Part shown: one piece after another, positions 1 through 9,148 of the stretch
Numbering within the stretch: the stretch's first letter is position 1
How the letters are laid out: every line of letters begins with the position of its first letter
From: CAWHHZ01 sp963829355
GTDB taxonomy: Bacteria > Acidobacteriota > Thermoanaerobaculia > Gp7-AA8 > JAHWKK01
DNA length: 64,000 bases
Direction: 5' to 3'
Assembly: GCA_963829355.1 (NCBI GenBank)
Contig: CAWHHZ010000007.1
Location: forward strand, 53,117 to 117,116
The notes under the pieces: model-generated
What the model saw: the letters and a program-made list of their open reading frames with translations, nothing else
Told to the model about the DNA's origin: nothing
Databases searched by the model: none
Made by a program: the position numbers and the translations under genes

Positions 1-1200
1 CTGGTAGTTCTCCAGAACGGCTACCATCGTACGGCCGACGGCCAGGGCCGAACCGTTCAGCGTATGCACGAACCCGATCTTCTTGTCCTCGGGGCGATAG
101 CGTATGTTGGCCCGGCGCGCCTGGAAGTCGGTGAAGTTCGAGCACGACGAGATCTCACGATAGCTGTTCTGCCCCGGCAGCCACACTTCGAGATCGTAGG
201 TCTTCGCGGCCGAAAATCCGAGATCTCCGGTGCAGAGAGAGACCACGCGGTATGGCAACTCCAGCCGCCGGAGAACCTCTTCCGCGTGGGACGTAAGCCT
301 CTCCAGCTCATCCCACGACTCTTCAGGCGAGACGAACTTGACCAGCTCCACCTTGTCGAACTGATGCTGACGGATCAGGCCTCTCGTGTCTTTTCCGTAG
401 GAGCCCGCCTCACTGCGAAAGCACGGCGTGTACGCGCAGTACGAGATCGGAAGATCAGACTCAGCAAGAACTTCTTCCCGATGCAGATTGGTTACGGGCA
501 CCTCCGCCGTCGGGATCAGGTAGTACTCGCGTTCACCCTCGAGACGGAACAGATCATCCTTGAACTTCGGAAGCTGGCCGGTTCCCTGGAGTGAGTCAGC
601 ATTCACGATGAAAGGCGGCAGCACCTCCACGTAATCATGCTGGCTCGTATGCAGGTCGAGCATGAAGTGGGTGAGTGCTCGCTCGAGACGCGCGCCCGCA
701 CCGCGCAGGACGGCGAAGCGGGCGCCCGTGATCTTCGCGGCTCTGTCGAAATCGATGATCCCGAGCGCCTCACCGATCTCCCAATGCGGCTTCGGCTCGA
801 AGTCGAAGAAAGGGATCTCTCCCCATGTCCGCTCTACCCGGTTCTCACTCTCATCGGTCCCGACAGGTACCGTCTCGTGCGGAAGATTCGGCAGACTGAG
901 CTCCACCTGGCTCATCTCCGCTTCCACTGCCGTCAACCGTCCTTCGAGAGCCTTGATGGAGGCTCCCACCTCACGCATCGCCGCAATCCGATCCTCGGCA
1001 TCCTGCTTTTCCTTCTTGAGACGGGCGATCTCCTGCGAGACGTTGTTTCGTTCGGCGCGAAGCTGCTCGACTTCCTGGAGGATCTCGCGACGCTCACGGT
1101 CCAGCGAAAGAAGTGAGTCGAGCGGCGCTTCGCTCCTGCGGTTCTCGAGAGCTGTTCTGTACTGTTCGGAGTGTTCTCTGAGGTAGCTGCGGTCCAACAT
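1..1200 (-). CDS. serS: Seryl-tRNA synthetase (3' end outside window)
   Basis: Class II aminoacyl-tRNA synthetase that charges tRNA-Ser in the cytoplasm. 400 codons are visible, starting MLDRSYLREH at an ATG (complement of 1198-1200) and running off the window edge with about 25 residues missing. The N-terminal 110 residues form the expected long antiparallel coiled coil (charged, with LKKEKQDAEDRI). The catalytic domain then shows the class II motifs: the motif 2 region around YCAYTPCFRSEAGSYGKDTR, followed by REISSCSNFTDFQARR and the C-terminal HTLNGSALAVGRTMVAVLEN signature. An AT-rich TATCAT sits about 9 nt upstream of the ATG and could be a -10 box of a nearly leaderless transcript. The secreted subtilase lies upstream on the same strand. 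Identification is secure. Confidence 0.97.
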   Translation of the reverse strand, partial: MLDRSYLREHSEQYRTALENRRSEAPLDSLLSLDRERREILQEVEQLRAERNNVSQEIARLKKEKQDAEDRIAAMREVGASIKALEGRLTAVEAEMSQVELSLPNLPHETVPVGTDESENRVERTWGEIPFFDFEPKPHWEIGEALGIIDFDRAAKITGARFAVLRGAGARLERALTHFMLDLHTSQHDYVEVLPPFIVNADSLQGTGQLPKFKDDLFRLEGEREYYLIPTAEVPVTNLHREEVLAESDLPISYCAYTPCFRSEAGSYGKDTRGLIRQHQFDKVELVKFVSPEESWDELERLTSHAEEVLRRLELPYRVVSLCTGDLGFSAAKTYDLEVWLPGQNSYREISSCSNFTDFQARRANIRYRPEDKKIGFVHTLNGSALAVGRTMVAVLENYQ

Positions 1201-1266
1201 GAGCCGATGATACCCAACATCTCTGCTTCTGTCTTTATGGGCACCGCGTCCTGATCGTTCTCTGCA

Positions 1267-2911
1267 TCATCGGCGTCGGACGCTCCGCTGGCGACCCGTC
1301 ACAGGCTCCAGATCTCCCGAAACGACCAGCGCCGCCCCTTGCGAGCCGCCGGCCCCGATCGAGTGCGCATCGATCATGACCGTGTAGCGGCCGGCCGCAG
1401 GCACTCTCAGTTCGACCGACTCGAGGTTGTTGAGGCGATCCGGCGACGACCCCAGAGATGCGTTGCCGAGATGAACCTCGCCATCGGGACCCACCACGCG
1501 CAGATCGAGGTCGTTCACGAGGCGGGAAACATTCGCCGGTTGCGCCGAACCGGTTCCTGGAGGATCGACCCACGCGAGCACGATGCGGAGAGACCGAGCC
1601 TCTCCGACATCGAACTGGTATCTGATCGTCTCGCCCTCTCTCAGAATGAGCGAGTCCATGTCTTTCACCCAGAGTGCCTCCGGATCCCCGCTGAGAGGTA
1701 GAACATCATCGAGGACCGGCATCCCGAACCCCTGTTGATACGATGGCACCGGCTCGATGGGATACGTCCCATCGGCTCCGTCGAAGAAAAGTGCCGGCGT
1801 CGCGGCTGCGACGAGCGTGGCTTTGATCAACGCGGAGGATGGAGCGAATCCACGATCGGAAGGGCCGCCACCATCGATGTAGCCCTCACGGTAGTACTGC
1901 CGGACGAGCGCCGCCGCTCCGGCGATGAGCGGACCTGACCACGACGTCCCTCCCTGGGTGGAGCTGTTGCAGTTTTCCTCTCCGATCTGAAAATCGGTGT
2001 CGCCCGCGAATACGAAGGCGGGTGCGATGAGCTCCGGCTTGAGGCGACCATCAATGGTCGGACCGCTCCCGCTCCAGAAGAGGACAGCGGGATGATCGCT
2101 GTACCAACTGAAACCACCCACCTGCAGTGTGTTCTTTGCCGAGCCGGGGCTCGAGAGGGATGATGACTCCCAGTTGTCCCGCGTTCCCGGTGTTGAACAC
2201 CACCAGCATGTCGGGGTGCTCGTAAATGAACTGGTCGATCTGCCTGGTCGAGTCGTTGTAGTTGGCGGTCGGCGGTATGGCGCCGGGGGGCGCTCCCTGC
2301 CGGTCTCCCCAGGAGTTCGAGTGGATTCTCGCTCCCTGGTCGTACGCCTGCTGCAGGACCGCCGTGAGATCTCGAACGGGGCATCGGAGCCCCGGTCGCT
2401 GCGAGCAGAGGTCGCCGCCGATATACCCTGCATCCTGAATGACGAGCTGAGCTGCCGGCGCGATCGCATCATTGCGGTCCCACGCTCCGAGCCTGCCGTG
2501 GTCCCCGGCGATAGTGCCGGCCGCATGGGTCCCATGTCCCTGATTGTCCCAGCTCTCGCTCAAGACTGACGAGTCGCAGCCTGGAGCCGAAGGGTACTCC
2601 GAGCACGAGTAGAGGAAGTCGTACGCAATCACTTTCCGCCGGGAAGGATCGACATGGGACGACTCCAGCGATCCGTCAGAGGCAATGGTATTGACCGGCG
2701 GCATCGATCCGTCCGGCTCTGCGAAGAAACAGTTGTCCCAGTCGAGACCCGTATCGAGAACCGCGACGATCTCTCCCTGGCCGAGAAGACCAGCCTCGTG
2801 AAGAGGACGATCACCGGATGCAGAACCCGACTGCAATGCGCGAACGGCCTTGTCACTTCCGGCGAGAGGCAGGGAGAACAGCAAAGCCGCAACAACCAAT
2901 AACTTTTTCAC
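1267..2911 (-). CDS. Secreted subtilisin-family (S8) serine protease, one frameshift
   Basis: Predicted exported S8 peptidase of about 548 residues. The chosen start is GTG (complement of 2909-2911), giving a short signal peptide KKLLVVAALLFSLPLAGS. The catalytic triad is present: Asp in VAVLDTGLDWDN, His in GHGTHAAGTIAG, the oxyanion-hole Asn in HSNSWGD and Ser in GGTSWSGPLIAG. A C-terminal beta-sandwich (proprotein-convertase P-like, with LVNDLDLRVVGPDGEVHLGN) follows. The reading frame changes near 2140-2155. Removing one C from the CCC run there joins the halves as GVIILSSPGSAKNT, so an indel in a homopolymer is the simplest explanation. The upstream neighbour on the same strand is the VWA gene, 64 nt away. 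The family is certain; the substrate is unknown. Confidence 0.85.
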
Positions 2912-2975
2912 GACAAGAAGAACCACCCGACAGCCCCCGGGATGTTCCTCGAAGGTCTGAAGGCACGGAGCCGGT

Positions 2976-4070
2976 TCAATGGATGAGCTTGCGCCTGTTC
3001 CTGATGTAGTCGGCGAGGATGAACTCCGCGAGGTTGTGGGGCGACGCATAGAACGCCCTCCCCCGATTGACCCGCGAGAGCTGATCGACGAAGTCGACGA
3101 GCATGGGATCCGTCGCGAGCATGAAGGTGGTGATCGGGATACCGGCGCGGCGGCAGCGATCCGCTTCGTCGAGCGTCTTGTTCACGATCTTCAGGTCGAG
3201 ACCGAAGGAGTTCGTGTAGAGCCCCTCGGGGGTGTGAAGCGCCGAGGGCTTGCCGTCCGTGATCATGAAGATCTGCTTGTTTGCGTGTCGGCGCCGGCGC
3301 AGAATCATCTGCGCGAGCTCGAGACCGGCCTTTGTGTTCGTGTGGTACGGACCGACCTGGACGTACGGAATCTGAGAGATGGGAACTTCCTGTGCGTCAT
3401 CACCGAACAGAAGGACGTCAATCGAGTCTTTCGGAAACTTCGTCAGAATGAGCTCCGTCAATGCCAGCGCGACCTTTTTCGCGGGCGTGATTCTGTCCTC
3501 ACCATAGAGAATCATCGAGTGCGAGATATCGATCATCACGACTGTCGCACAATTGCTCCCGTGCTCCGTCTCGTAGACCTCGAGATCCTCTTCACGAACC
3601 GTGATGGCCCCATCCGGCCCGCTGTTCCTGACGGCATTCTCCAGGGTGCGACGGGCATCGATCGATGAGGGATCATCACCAAAGACATACTTGCGAGTCT
3701 CGGTGAGGCGTTCGGTCCCCCGTCCGGAATGAGGCACCGAGTGATAACCCGGCATCGATTTCCGGAGACCACCGAATATCTCATCGAGCGCATCCCGGCG
3801 GATCTCGCGCTCTCCGGAGAGAGTCAGCGAAAGAGCACCGTCCGCGTCACTGGTGAGAAGACCATCATCGATCAACCGGTCGAAGAAGGCCTCGAGATCC
3901 ACACGATCGTCGATGATGCCTCGCTGCTGGAGCTGACGCATCCAGTCGATGGCCTGGTCTGGATCTCCACCCGCCCGGAGCAGAAGCTGGTTGAACAGTT
4001 GTCGCAGCGCCTCCTCACTCAGGAGACGCTCGATCAGCGATGGATCAACGTGGAGGTATCGGTGTCTCAT
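2976..4070 (-). CDS. VWA-domain protein paired with a MoxR/chelatase-like ATPase
   Basis: 364 residues. The N-terminal half (1-165) is helical and charged. The C-terminal half is a von Willebrand factor A domain with the MIDAS motif D181-x-S183-x-S185 (MIDISHSM), and later the metal-site Thr/Asp region FMITDGKPS. It ends ILADYIRNRRKLIH with no signal peptide, so it is probably cytoplasmic. In the MoxR and magnesium/cobalt-chelatase families a VWA protein serves as metal-dependent partner of an AAA+ ATPase in remodelling or metal insertion. Here the ATPase is two genes upstream in the same operon, separated only by the RHH/helical-repeat gene. The actual client is unknown; a chaperone-like role is inference. 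The ATG at 4068-4070 starts MRHRYLHVDP. Confidence 0.88.
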   Translation of the reverse strand: MRHRYLHVDPSLIERLLSEEALRQLFNQLLLRAGGDPDQAIDWMRQLQQRGIIDDRVDLEAFFDRLIDDGLLTSDADGALSLTLSGEREIRRDALDEIFGGLRKSMPGYHSVPHSGRGTERLTETRKYVFGDDPSSIDARRTLENAVRNSGPDGAITVREEDLEVYETEHGSNCATVVMIDISHSMILYGEDRITPAKKVALALTELILTKFPKDSIDVLLFGDDAQEVPISQIPYVQVGPYHTNTKAGLELAQMILRRRRHANKQIFMITDGKPSALHTPEGLYTNSFGLDLKIVNKTLDEADRCRRAGIPITTFMLATDPMLVDFVDQLSRVNRGRAFYASPHNLAEFILADYIRNRRKLIH

Positions 4071-4128
4071 TCGGGCAACTCGATCGACCCATCGCGCGGA
4101 AAAGCAACCAGAACAGAACCGGCGATGG

Positions 4129-4578
4129 TCATGAGGCGGCCTCGATCGCGGCGCTCTTCTTCTTCACCTTCTCGAGCCATCGCACGATGGCCGGATTGTT
4201 CGGCAGCCGCTCCCTGGCGGTCTCGAGCACTTCCTCTGCCTCATCGAGTCGATCGAGGACGAGGAGGATCTGCACACGAAGCTCCACGAGCACCTGGTAG
4301 AAGGCCAGGTCCGCGGTTCTCTGGCTGCCGATGATGGCCATTGCTCGACAGACGAACTTCAGCGCGGTCTCCGGCTTCGATTCATTCAGAGCGTCTGCGG
4401 CGAACCGGTGAAGCATCGTTGGCGAGTCTCCCAGATACGATTTGCCCCCGACGAACTGCTGCAGAGACTCGATGATGATCTCCTCGTCGCTCTCGTACCA
4501 CCCCTCTCTGAGAAGACGTCTGATTTCACGCTCGAGCTCTTCCGGTATGTCTGTCGTAATACGGACCATCTTCTTCAC
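4129..4578 (-). CDS. Ribbon-helix-helix N-terminus fused to TPR-like helices
   Basis: 149 residues of unknown function. Residues 4-43 (VRITTDIPEELEREIRR and following) look like a CopG/ParD-type ribbon-helix-helix DNA-binding segment: a basic strand, then two helices with hydrophobic spacing. Residues about 55-140 form helical pairs resembling tetratricopeptide repeats (ADLAFYQVLVELRVQILLVL, then DRLDEAEEVLETARERLPNN). The start ATG (4576-4578) overlaps the ATPase stop as ATGA, so the two are translationally coupled, and the VWA gene follows after 58 nt. It may be an adaptor or an operon autoregulator. No toxin-like partner is adjacent, so an antitoxin reading is unsupported. Confidence 0.75.
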   Translation of the reverse strand: MKKMVRITTDIPEELEREIRRLLREGWYESDEEIIIESLQQFVGGKSYLGDSPTMLHRFAADALNESKPETALKFVCRAMAIIGSQRTADLAFYQVLVELRVQILLVLDRLDEAEEVLETARERLPNNPAIVRWLEKVKKKSAAIEAAS

Positions 4579-6131
4579 CTGACCGTTCTGAGAACGTTGA
4601 ATTTTGCGAGCTCCGAGAATGTGATTGCAGAGTCGAGATCCTCTCGCGCGAGTCGGAGCGACTGATGGAGCCCCTCGAGAGCGAGCTCCATCAGAAAGGC
4701 TTTCTCACCCGGCCCGCCAGGGGTCGCATGACGCAGAACTACCGACTCCAGTCCCTCTACCCGCATCAGCTCCCGCTCGTAGTCTTCAAATGGCATCTCG
4801 TCCGACAGGGTGAGAGAATTGCCGGCTGCAAACCAGGCGAGCACCTCACTCCACACCGACTCGGACACTTCATCATCGTCGTCCGGTTCGTCACGAGCAT
4901 CGACACGTCGGAACATCGAGTCCATGTCTTCGTCGTCGAGGGCCGCACGCCGCCGCCGCTGCCTCGCCCCGCCACGCTCGATTGGAGGAAGGAGTGTTTC
5001 GAACAGTTCCAGCAGGGCCGATCCGATCAGGCTCTGCGCAACGACTTCCGCACCCTGCTGCTCTCCCTCGTACACCATCTCGACTTTTCCCGTGATCGCG
5101 GGTGCGAGCATCAGAAGATCCGAGAGACGCGGATGCACATCCCGATCTCCCGTCGTGGCGGCCCGGCGCTCGAGGTTCGACAGCAGAAGCTCCACTGCCG
5201 AGATGGGCATCCGCGCCGACACGCCGGAAGATTGGTCGACGAGCTCGGACTCCCGGGCCCGGAATGCAATCCTCTCGATCAGATCCCGGATCATGTCGGG
5301 CACAGCGATGTCGCGCTCTCCACGATCCAGCCACGACTCCTGATCGGTGATCTTCCTGGCGGTCGCGACGTCCCTCGGGTAATGCGTCAGGACCTGCGAG
5401 TCGATGCGATCTTTGAGAGGAGTGATGATGTTGCCCCGACTGGTGTAGTCCTCCGGATTCGCGCTGAAAACGAGCATGATGTCCATCGGGATTCGAATGG
5501 GAAACCCTCTTATCTGAAGATCACGCTCCTCGAGGATGTTCAGAAGAGCCACTTGAATCCGCGGCGCCAGATCGGGAAGCTCATTGATGGCGAAGATTCC
5601 GCGATTGGTCCGAGGGATGATGCCGTAGTGAATCACCTCTTCGTCGGAGTACTCGAGACGGAGGTTCGCCGCTTTGACCGGATCGATGTCACCGATCAGA
5701 TCTGCAACGGTGACGTCAGGCGTGGCGAGCTTTTCACGATACCGCCGGTCCGCACCGACCCACTCCACTGGCAGATCGTCACCCCGCTCACGGGCGAGAC
5801 GTCTGCATCGCTTGCATACGGGCAGGTACGGGGAGTCGTTGATGTCACAACCGGCGATGATCGGGATGGCGGGATCGAGAAATTGAGTGAGAGCACGAAG
5901 GATTCGCGTTTTCGCCTGTCCGCGGAGACCCAGAAGGATCATGTCGTGACGAGCGAGGATGGCGTTCTCCACCGCAGGTATCACGGTGCGCTCATAGCCG
6001 TGAATGCCCGGAAATCGGTCTTCGCCGTTGCGGATCATCCGGAGAAGATTCCGGCGCATCTCGTCTTTGGTGGGTATCTGCTTCCAGCCCTGTTCACGCA
6101 GAGAGCGGACGGTCGTCGGCAGCGACGTCAC
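4575..6131 (-). CDS. MoxR/magnesium-chelatase-like AAA+ ATPase
   Basis: 518 residues, cytoplasmic. The AAA+ core has a Walker A variant GLRGQAKT (residues 68-75) that keeps the catalytic Lys-Thr but has Ala for the last Gly. The Walker B region reads GIFAINELPDL, with Asn-Glu rather than Asp-Glu. An insertion after Walker A carries three cysteines (C95, C106, C109, the last pair as VCKRC) that could bind zinc. The sensor/arginine region around FSANPEDYTSRGNIITPLKDR is typical of ChlI/MoxR proteins. The C-terminal third holds an acidic linker (DEPDDDDEVSE) and a helical lid. The gene overlaps pth upstream (4 nt) and the RHH/helical gene downstream (ATGA), and the VWA protein is its likely partner. 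Confidence 0.88.
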   Translation of the reverse strand: MTSLPTTVRSLREQGWKQIPTKDEMRRNLLRMIRNGEDRFPGIHGYERTVIPAVENAILARHDMILLGLRGQAKTRILRALTQFLDPAIPIIAGCDINDSPYLPVCKRCRRLARERGDDLPVEWVGADRRYREKLATPDVTVADLIGDIDPVKAANLRLEYSDEEVIHYGIIPRTNRGIFAINELPDLAPRIQVALLNILEERDLQIRGFPIRIPMDIMLVFSANPEDYTSRGNIITPLKDRIDSQVLTHYPRDVATARKITDQESWLDRGERDIAVPDMIRDLIERIAFRARESELVDQSSGVSARMPISAVELLLSNLERRAATTGDRDVHPRLSDLLMLAPAITGKVEMVYEGEQQGAEVVAQSLIGSALLELFETLLPPIERGGARQRRRRAALDDEDMDSMFRRVDARDEPDDDDEVSESVWSEVLAWFAAGNSLTLSDEMPFEDYERELMRVEGLESVVLRHATPGGPGEKAFLMELALEGLHQSLRLAREDLDSAITFSELAKFNVLRTVR

Positions 6132-6718
6132 GATTCCGTCTCCCGTACCGCCGCCCGATTGAACGTCGTCATCGCTCGACGGAGATCTCCGCGAGCGATC
6201 ATGATGACGGAATCGAGAGCACTCGCGATCGCTCCCTCGACGAGCGGCATCTCTTCCCTGGAAAAAGCCTGTAGAACATAATCTGCAAGATCTGCCGTCT
6301 GAGTCAACGTCTCACCCCTCACTCCGAATCGTAGCCGGGGGAAACTCTCCGTTTCAAGCGACGAACAGATGGAGCGCATCCCGTTATGAGTGCCGGGCGA
6401 GCCTCTCTCCCTGATTCTCAAAGTTCCCAGTTTCAGGTCGACGTCGTCATACACCACGAGCAGGTCGGCCACGTCTTCAGCGTACTTGTTCACGAGCTTG
6501 AGAACCGCTGTACCCGACAGATTCATGTAGGTCATCGGCTTCGCGAGCATCACCGTTTCACCGGCGATTCGCCCTTTCCCCGTCAGTGCATCTTTCTCGT
6601 GGGTGTCGATCTGGATACGATGGCGCGCCGCCAGCGCATCGATCACCATGAAACCGGCGTTGTGCCTCGTGCTCTCATACGCCGGGCCGGGATTCCCCAG
6701 GCCTACGATCAGCTTCAT
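6128..6718 (-). CDS. pth: Peptidyl-tRNA hydrolase
   Basis: 196 residues, the usual family length. The enzyme releases tRNA from peptidyl-tRNAs that drop off the ribosome. Signature residues are present: N9 in GLGNPGPAYESTRHNAGF, catalytic H19 in the same motif, and the DDVDLKLG segment containing the catalytic Asp, followed by GSPGTHNGMRSI. The start is ATG at 6716-6718, close to the divergent receiver-phosphatase gene (78 nt between starts). It heads the operon with the ATPase, the RHH/helical protein and the VWA protein, overlapping the ATPase start by 4 nt. This is not the usual rplY/ctc neighbourhood. Confidence 0.96.
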   Translation of the reverse strand: MKLIVGLGNPGPAYESTRHNAGFMVIDALAARHRIQIDTHEKDALTGKGRIAGETVMLAKPMTYMNLSGTAVLKLVNKYAEDVADLLVVYDDVDLKLGTLRIRERGSPGTHNGMRSICSSLETESFPRLRFGVRGETLTQTADLADYVLQAFSREEMPLVEGAIASALDSVIMIARGDLRRAMTTFNRAAVRETES

Positions 6719-6796
6719 TGTCCCTCTCCCGGAGCGAGTGTACAGTAGGCTCGATCCGCACCCAATCTGGCGCGGGTACTGAATAGGTGAGAAACG

Positions 6797-7972
6797 ATGC
6801 CCGGCGAAACGATTCTCGTCATCGACGACAACGATGACGATCTGGTGCTGATGAGGCGCCTTCTCGGAAAGAGCGGCTACTCGGTCGTAGTGGCGGACGG
6901 CGGCGAGGAGGGACTCGCCCGCATGAAAGCCGACTCTCCCGACGCGGTTCTCGTCGACTACCGTATGCCCGGGATGGACGGGTACGAAGTCTCCCGCAGA
7001 ATCAAGGCTGACGAGGCCAACCGCAACATTCCGGTCCTCATCCTTACCGGTGCGGACTCGTCAGAGAACATGGTCGCCGGGCTGGACGCCGGCGCTGACG
7101 ACTTCGTCACGAAATCTGCAGACGTCGAAGTGATTCTCGCCCGGCTCCGCGCGCTGCTCCGGGTCAAGAAGTACCAGGATCAGCTCAGGAGACTTTATGA
7201 TGAGCTGAAAGAGAAATCGGACGAGATCATGGCCCTGAATCAGCGCCTGAACAAGGATCTCCAGTTCGCTCGCAAAGTGCAGGAGGCGCTGCTGCCGCCG
7301 AGCCAGTTCGAAGCGTGCGGCGTCGAGATCCGTTCCTCGTATCTCCCGTCCGAAACGCTCTCGGGCGACTTCTACGACTACTTCCAGTCGGGCGACTCTT
7401 TGCTGATTTTCGTTGCGGACGTTTCCGGCCACGGACTCCCGGCAGCGATCCTGACGTCTCTCCTCAAGAGCTATCTGCACTCCGAGTCGGAACGGTTGAC
7501 GTCGACGGCGACATTCATGAGCGAGCTCAACGAGTTTCTCTGCTCGGCTTCGCTTCCCTCTCAGTACGCGACGGGGTTGCTTCTGAAGTTCGACCGGGAG
7601 AGTGGCACCATGCGGTTCTCCAATGCGGCCCATCCTCCATTTCTTCTCTACCGGTGTGAGCGAGGAACGGTCGAGCCTTTCGAGTTTCCCGGTCACATGC
7701 TGGGCGCAATCGAAGGTGTCTCCTTCGAAGAGAACACTTTCGAGCTCGGAAACGGAGACATGATCTTCGCCTACAGCGATGGACTGACCGACCGCATCAC
7801 CCCTGACGGGGAGTTCTATTCGACCGACAGAATCGCGGAGATTCTGGTCGAATCATCCACTGAGGATCTGTCCGTGATCCATCAGAGGATCTTCACGGAC
7901 GTCACCTCGTTCTCGCAAACTGAGGAGCTCAAGGATGACGTCGCGATGGTTCTGATGCGGTTTGGCCACTGA
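6797..7972 (+). CDS. Response regulator with PP2C (RsbU/SpoIIE-type) phosphatase output
   Basis: 391 residues. Residues 1-120 are a CheY-like receiver with acidic pocket IDDNDDD, phosphoacceptor D54 (VLVDYRMPGMDG), conserved Thr (LILTGAD) and Lys (FVTKSADV). A coiled-coil linker (YDELKEKSDEIMALNQRLNKDL) leads to a PP2C-like SpoIIE domain with metal-binding aspartates in SGDFYDYF, VADVSGHGLPAAI and AYSDGLTD. Such proteins dephosphorylate anti-sigma-factor antagonists in partner-switching pathways. No anti-sigma or STAS gene lies next to it here. The RBS AGGTGAG precedes the ATG at good spacing. It is divergent from pth. Confidence 0.93.
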   Translation: MPGETILVIDDNDDDLVLMRRLLGKSGYSVVVADGGEEGLARMKADSPDAVLVDYRMPGMDGYEVSRRIKADEANRNIPVLILTGADSSENMVAGLDAGADDFVTKSADVEVILARLRALLRVKKYQDQLRRLYDELKEKSDEIMALNQRLNKDLQFARKVQEALLPPSQFEACGVEIRSSYLPSETLSGDFYDYFQSGDSLLIFVADVSGHGLPAAILTSLLKSYLHSESERLTSTATFMSELNEFLCSASLPSQYATGLLLKFDRESGTMRFSNAAHPPFLLYRCERGTVEPFEFPGHMLGAIEGVSFEENTFELGNGDMIFAYSDGLTDRITPDGEFYSTDRIAEILVESSTEDLSVIHQRIFTDVTSFSQTEELKDDVAMVLMRFGH

Positions 7973-7998
7973 GACCATCGCCCGGTCGGGCAGAGCAT

Positions 7999-9084
7999 CT
8001 ACGAGACCTGAGCGAGCAGTTGCTCCGCCTGTGACTTCTTCTGGTAGTCGACCGGCGACGCAACCACTTTCTCGAGACACCTCTTCGCATCTCCTCTGCG
8101 CTCGATCTTGAGCTGCGCACGAGCAAGCCAGTAGAGAGTATCGAGCAGATACTCGTTCTCGTTCTCCTGCTTCTCCGTTGCTCTTTCGAGAATTCTTGCG
8201 GCTTCCTCGAAGTCTCCGCTCGCAAAACGGATCTTGCCGAGCTGCACCAGAGCGTCGAAGTAGTCGTACGAGCTGCTCTCCACATGATCGAGAACCTCCT
8301 CGTAGTAACCGGCCGCGCGGTCGTACTGTTCACGGTCAAACAGGATCGCGCCACAGAAAAGAAGAGAATTGCGGTGAAAATACTCGTTGTAGAACGGCTC
8401 GTTCACCCTGAACAGCTCGAGAGCTCTTTCGAACATCTCCAACGCCTCGTCCCTCTTCTGGAGCGCATAGCTGTTGAGTGCCTTCAGCGCGAACGCCTGG
8501 GCCATGACGTTGGGGCTATGGGTGTACTGCATCGACTGATCGTGAAGGTCCCTCGCCCTCTCGTAGTCTTCCTGCACATGGGACAGGTGACCGAGCATGA
8601 CGAACGACTTGTACTTGATGTCGTTCGCCTCGTCCGACTCTTCCGACTCGCACACTTCTTCGAAGAAGCCGCGAGCGTTCTCGAGCTCTCCTTCGTAAAG
8701 TGAAAGCACGCCGAGGTAATAGGTCATCTCGAGTCGGGATAGCTGGACCTCGGCCGCACCGGAAAACTCCTGAACGAGAGCTTCCAGTCTACGAGCCAGT
8801 TTTGCATCCTGATCCTCGGGAGCGACGAGGAAGTTGTGAAGGTAGATCAGCTCGTTCTCGAGGCTCCTGATGACTTCGATCACGGAGTTGATCCGTACCG
8901 AATCGTCATCGCTCGTTGCGACGAGGTGCAACAGACCCTTCCGAAGCTTCCTGTGCCTGCCGAGCGCGTGATCAGCCTCGGCCGCAGTGAGATCATGCTC
9001 ACTGTCCTGCAGTTCCCGCTCGAGCTCGAGACGGGTCTCCCGAAGCTGTTCCAGCGATTGATTCCGATGAGTCGGATTATTCAT
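7999..9084 (-). CDS. Coiled-coil plus tetratricopeptide-repeat protein
   Basis: About 361 residues, with no signal peptide. The start chosen is the ATG at 9082-9084 (MNNPTHRNQS), because GGGGGA lies 8 nt upstream. A longer reading from 9135 is possible but lacks such a site. Residues 10-60 are a strongly charged coiled coil (LRETRLELERELQDSEHDL). From about residue 95 on there are at least five TPR-like helix pairs, e.g. YYLGVLSLYEGELENARGFF, KALNSYALQKRDEALEMFER and LVQLGKIRFASGDFEEAARI. TPRs mediate protein-protein contacts; the partner is unknown. It is convergent with the receiver-phosphatase gene (26 nt apart) and downstream of rnr. Confidence 0.85.
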   Translation of the reverse strand: MNNPTHRNQSLEQLRETRLELERELQDSEHDLTAAEADHALGRHRKLRKGLLHLVATSDDDSVRINSVIEVIRSLENELIYLHNFLVAPEDQDAKLARRLEALVQEFSGAAEVQLSRLEMTYYLGVLSLYEGELENARGFFEEVCESEESDEANDIKYKSFVMLGHLSHVQEDYERARDLHDQSMQYTHSPNVMAQAFALKALNSYALQKRDEALEMFERALELFRVNEPFYNEYFHRNSLLFCGAILFDREQYDRAAGYYEEVLDHVESSSYDYFDALVQLGKIRFASGDFEEAARILERATEKQENENEYLLDTLYWLARAQLKIERRGDAKRCLEKVVASPVDYQKKSQAEQLLAQVS

Positions 9085-9148
9085 AACTTGATTCCCCCGG
9101 GCTGTCGAGACAGCCTCCGCGCGGCACAGATTCATAAAAACTTATTCA

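Noticed and set aside
4129..4578. Type II antitoxin (ParD-like)
   Set aside because: No toxin gene is adjacent, and the C-terminal part is TPR-like rather than a toxin-binding tail.
4665..6281. 538-codon plus-strand ORF opposite the ATPase
   Set aside because: Antisense shadow; the minus-strand ATPase has clear motifs and operon overlaps.
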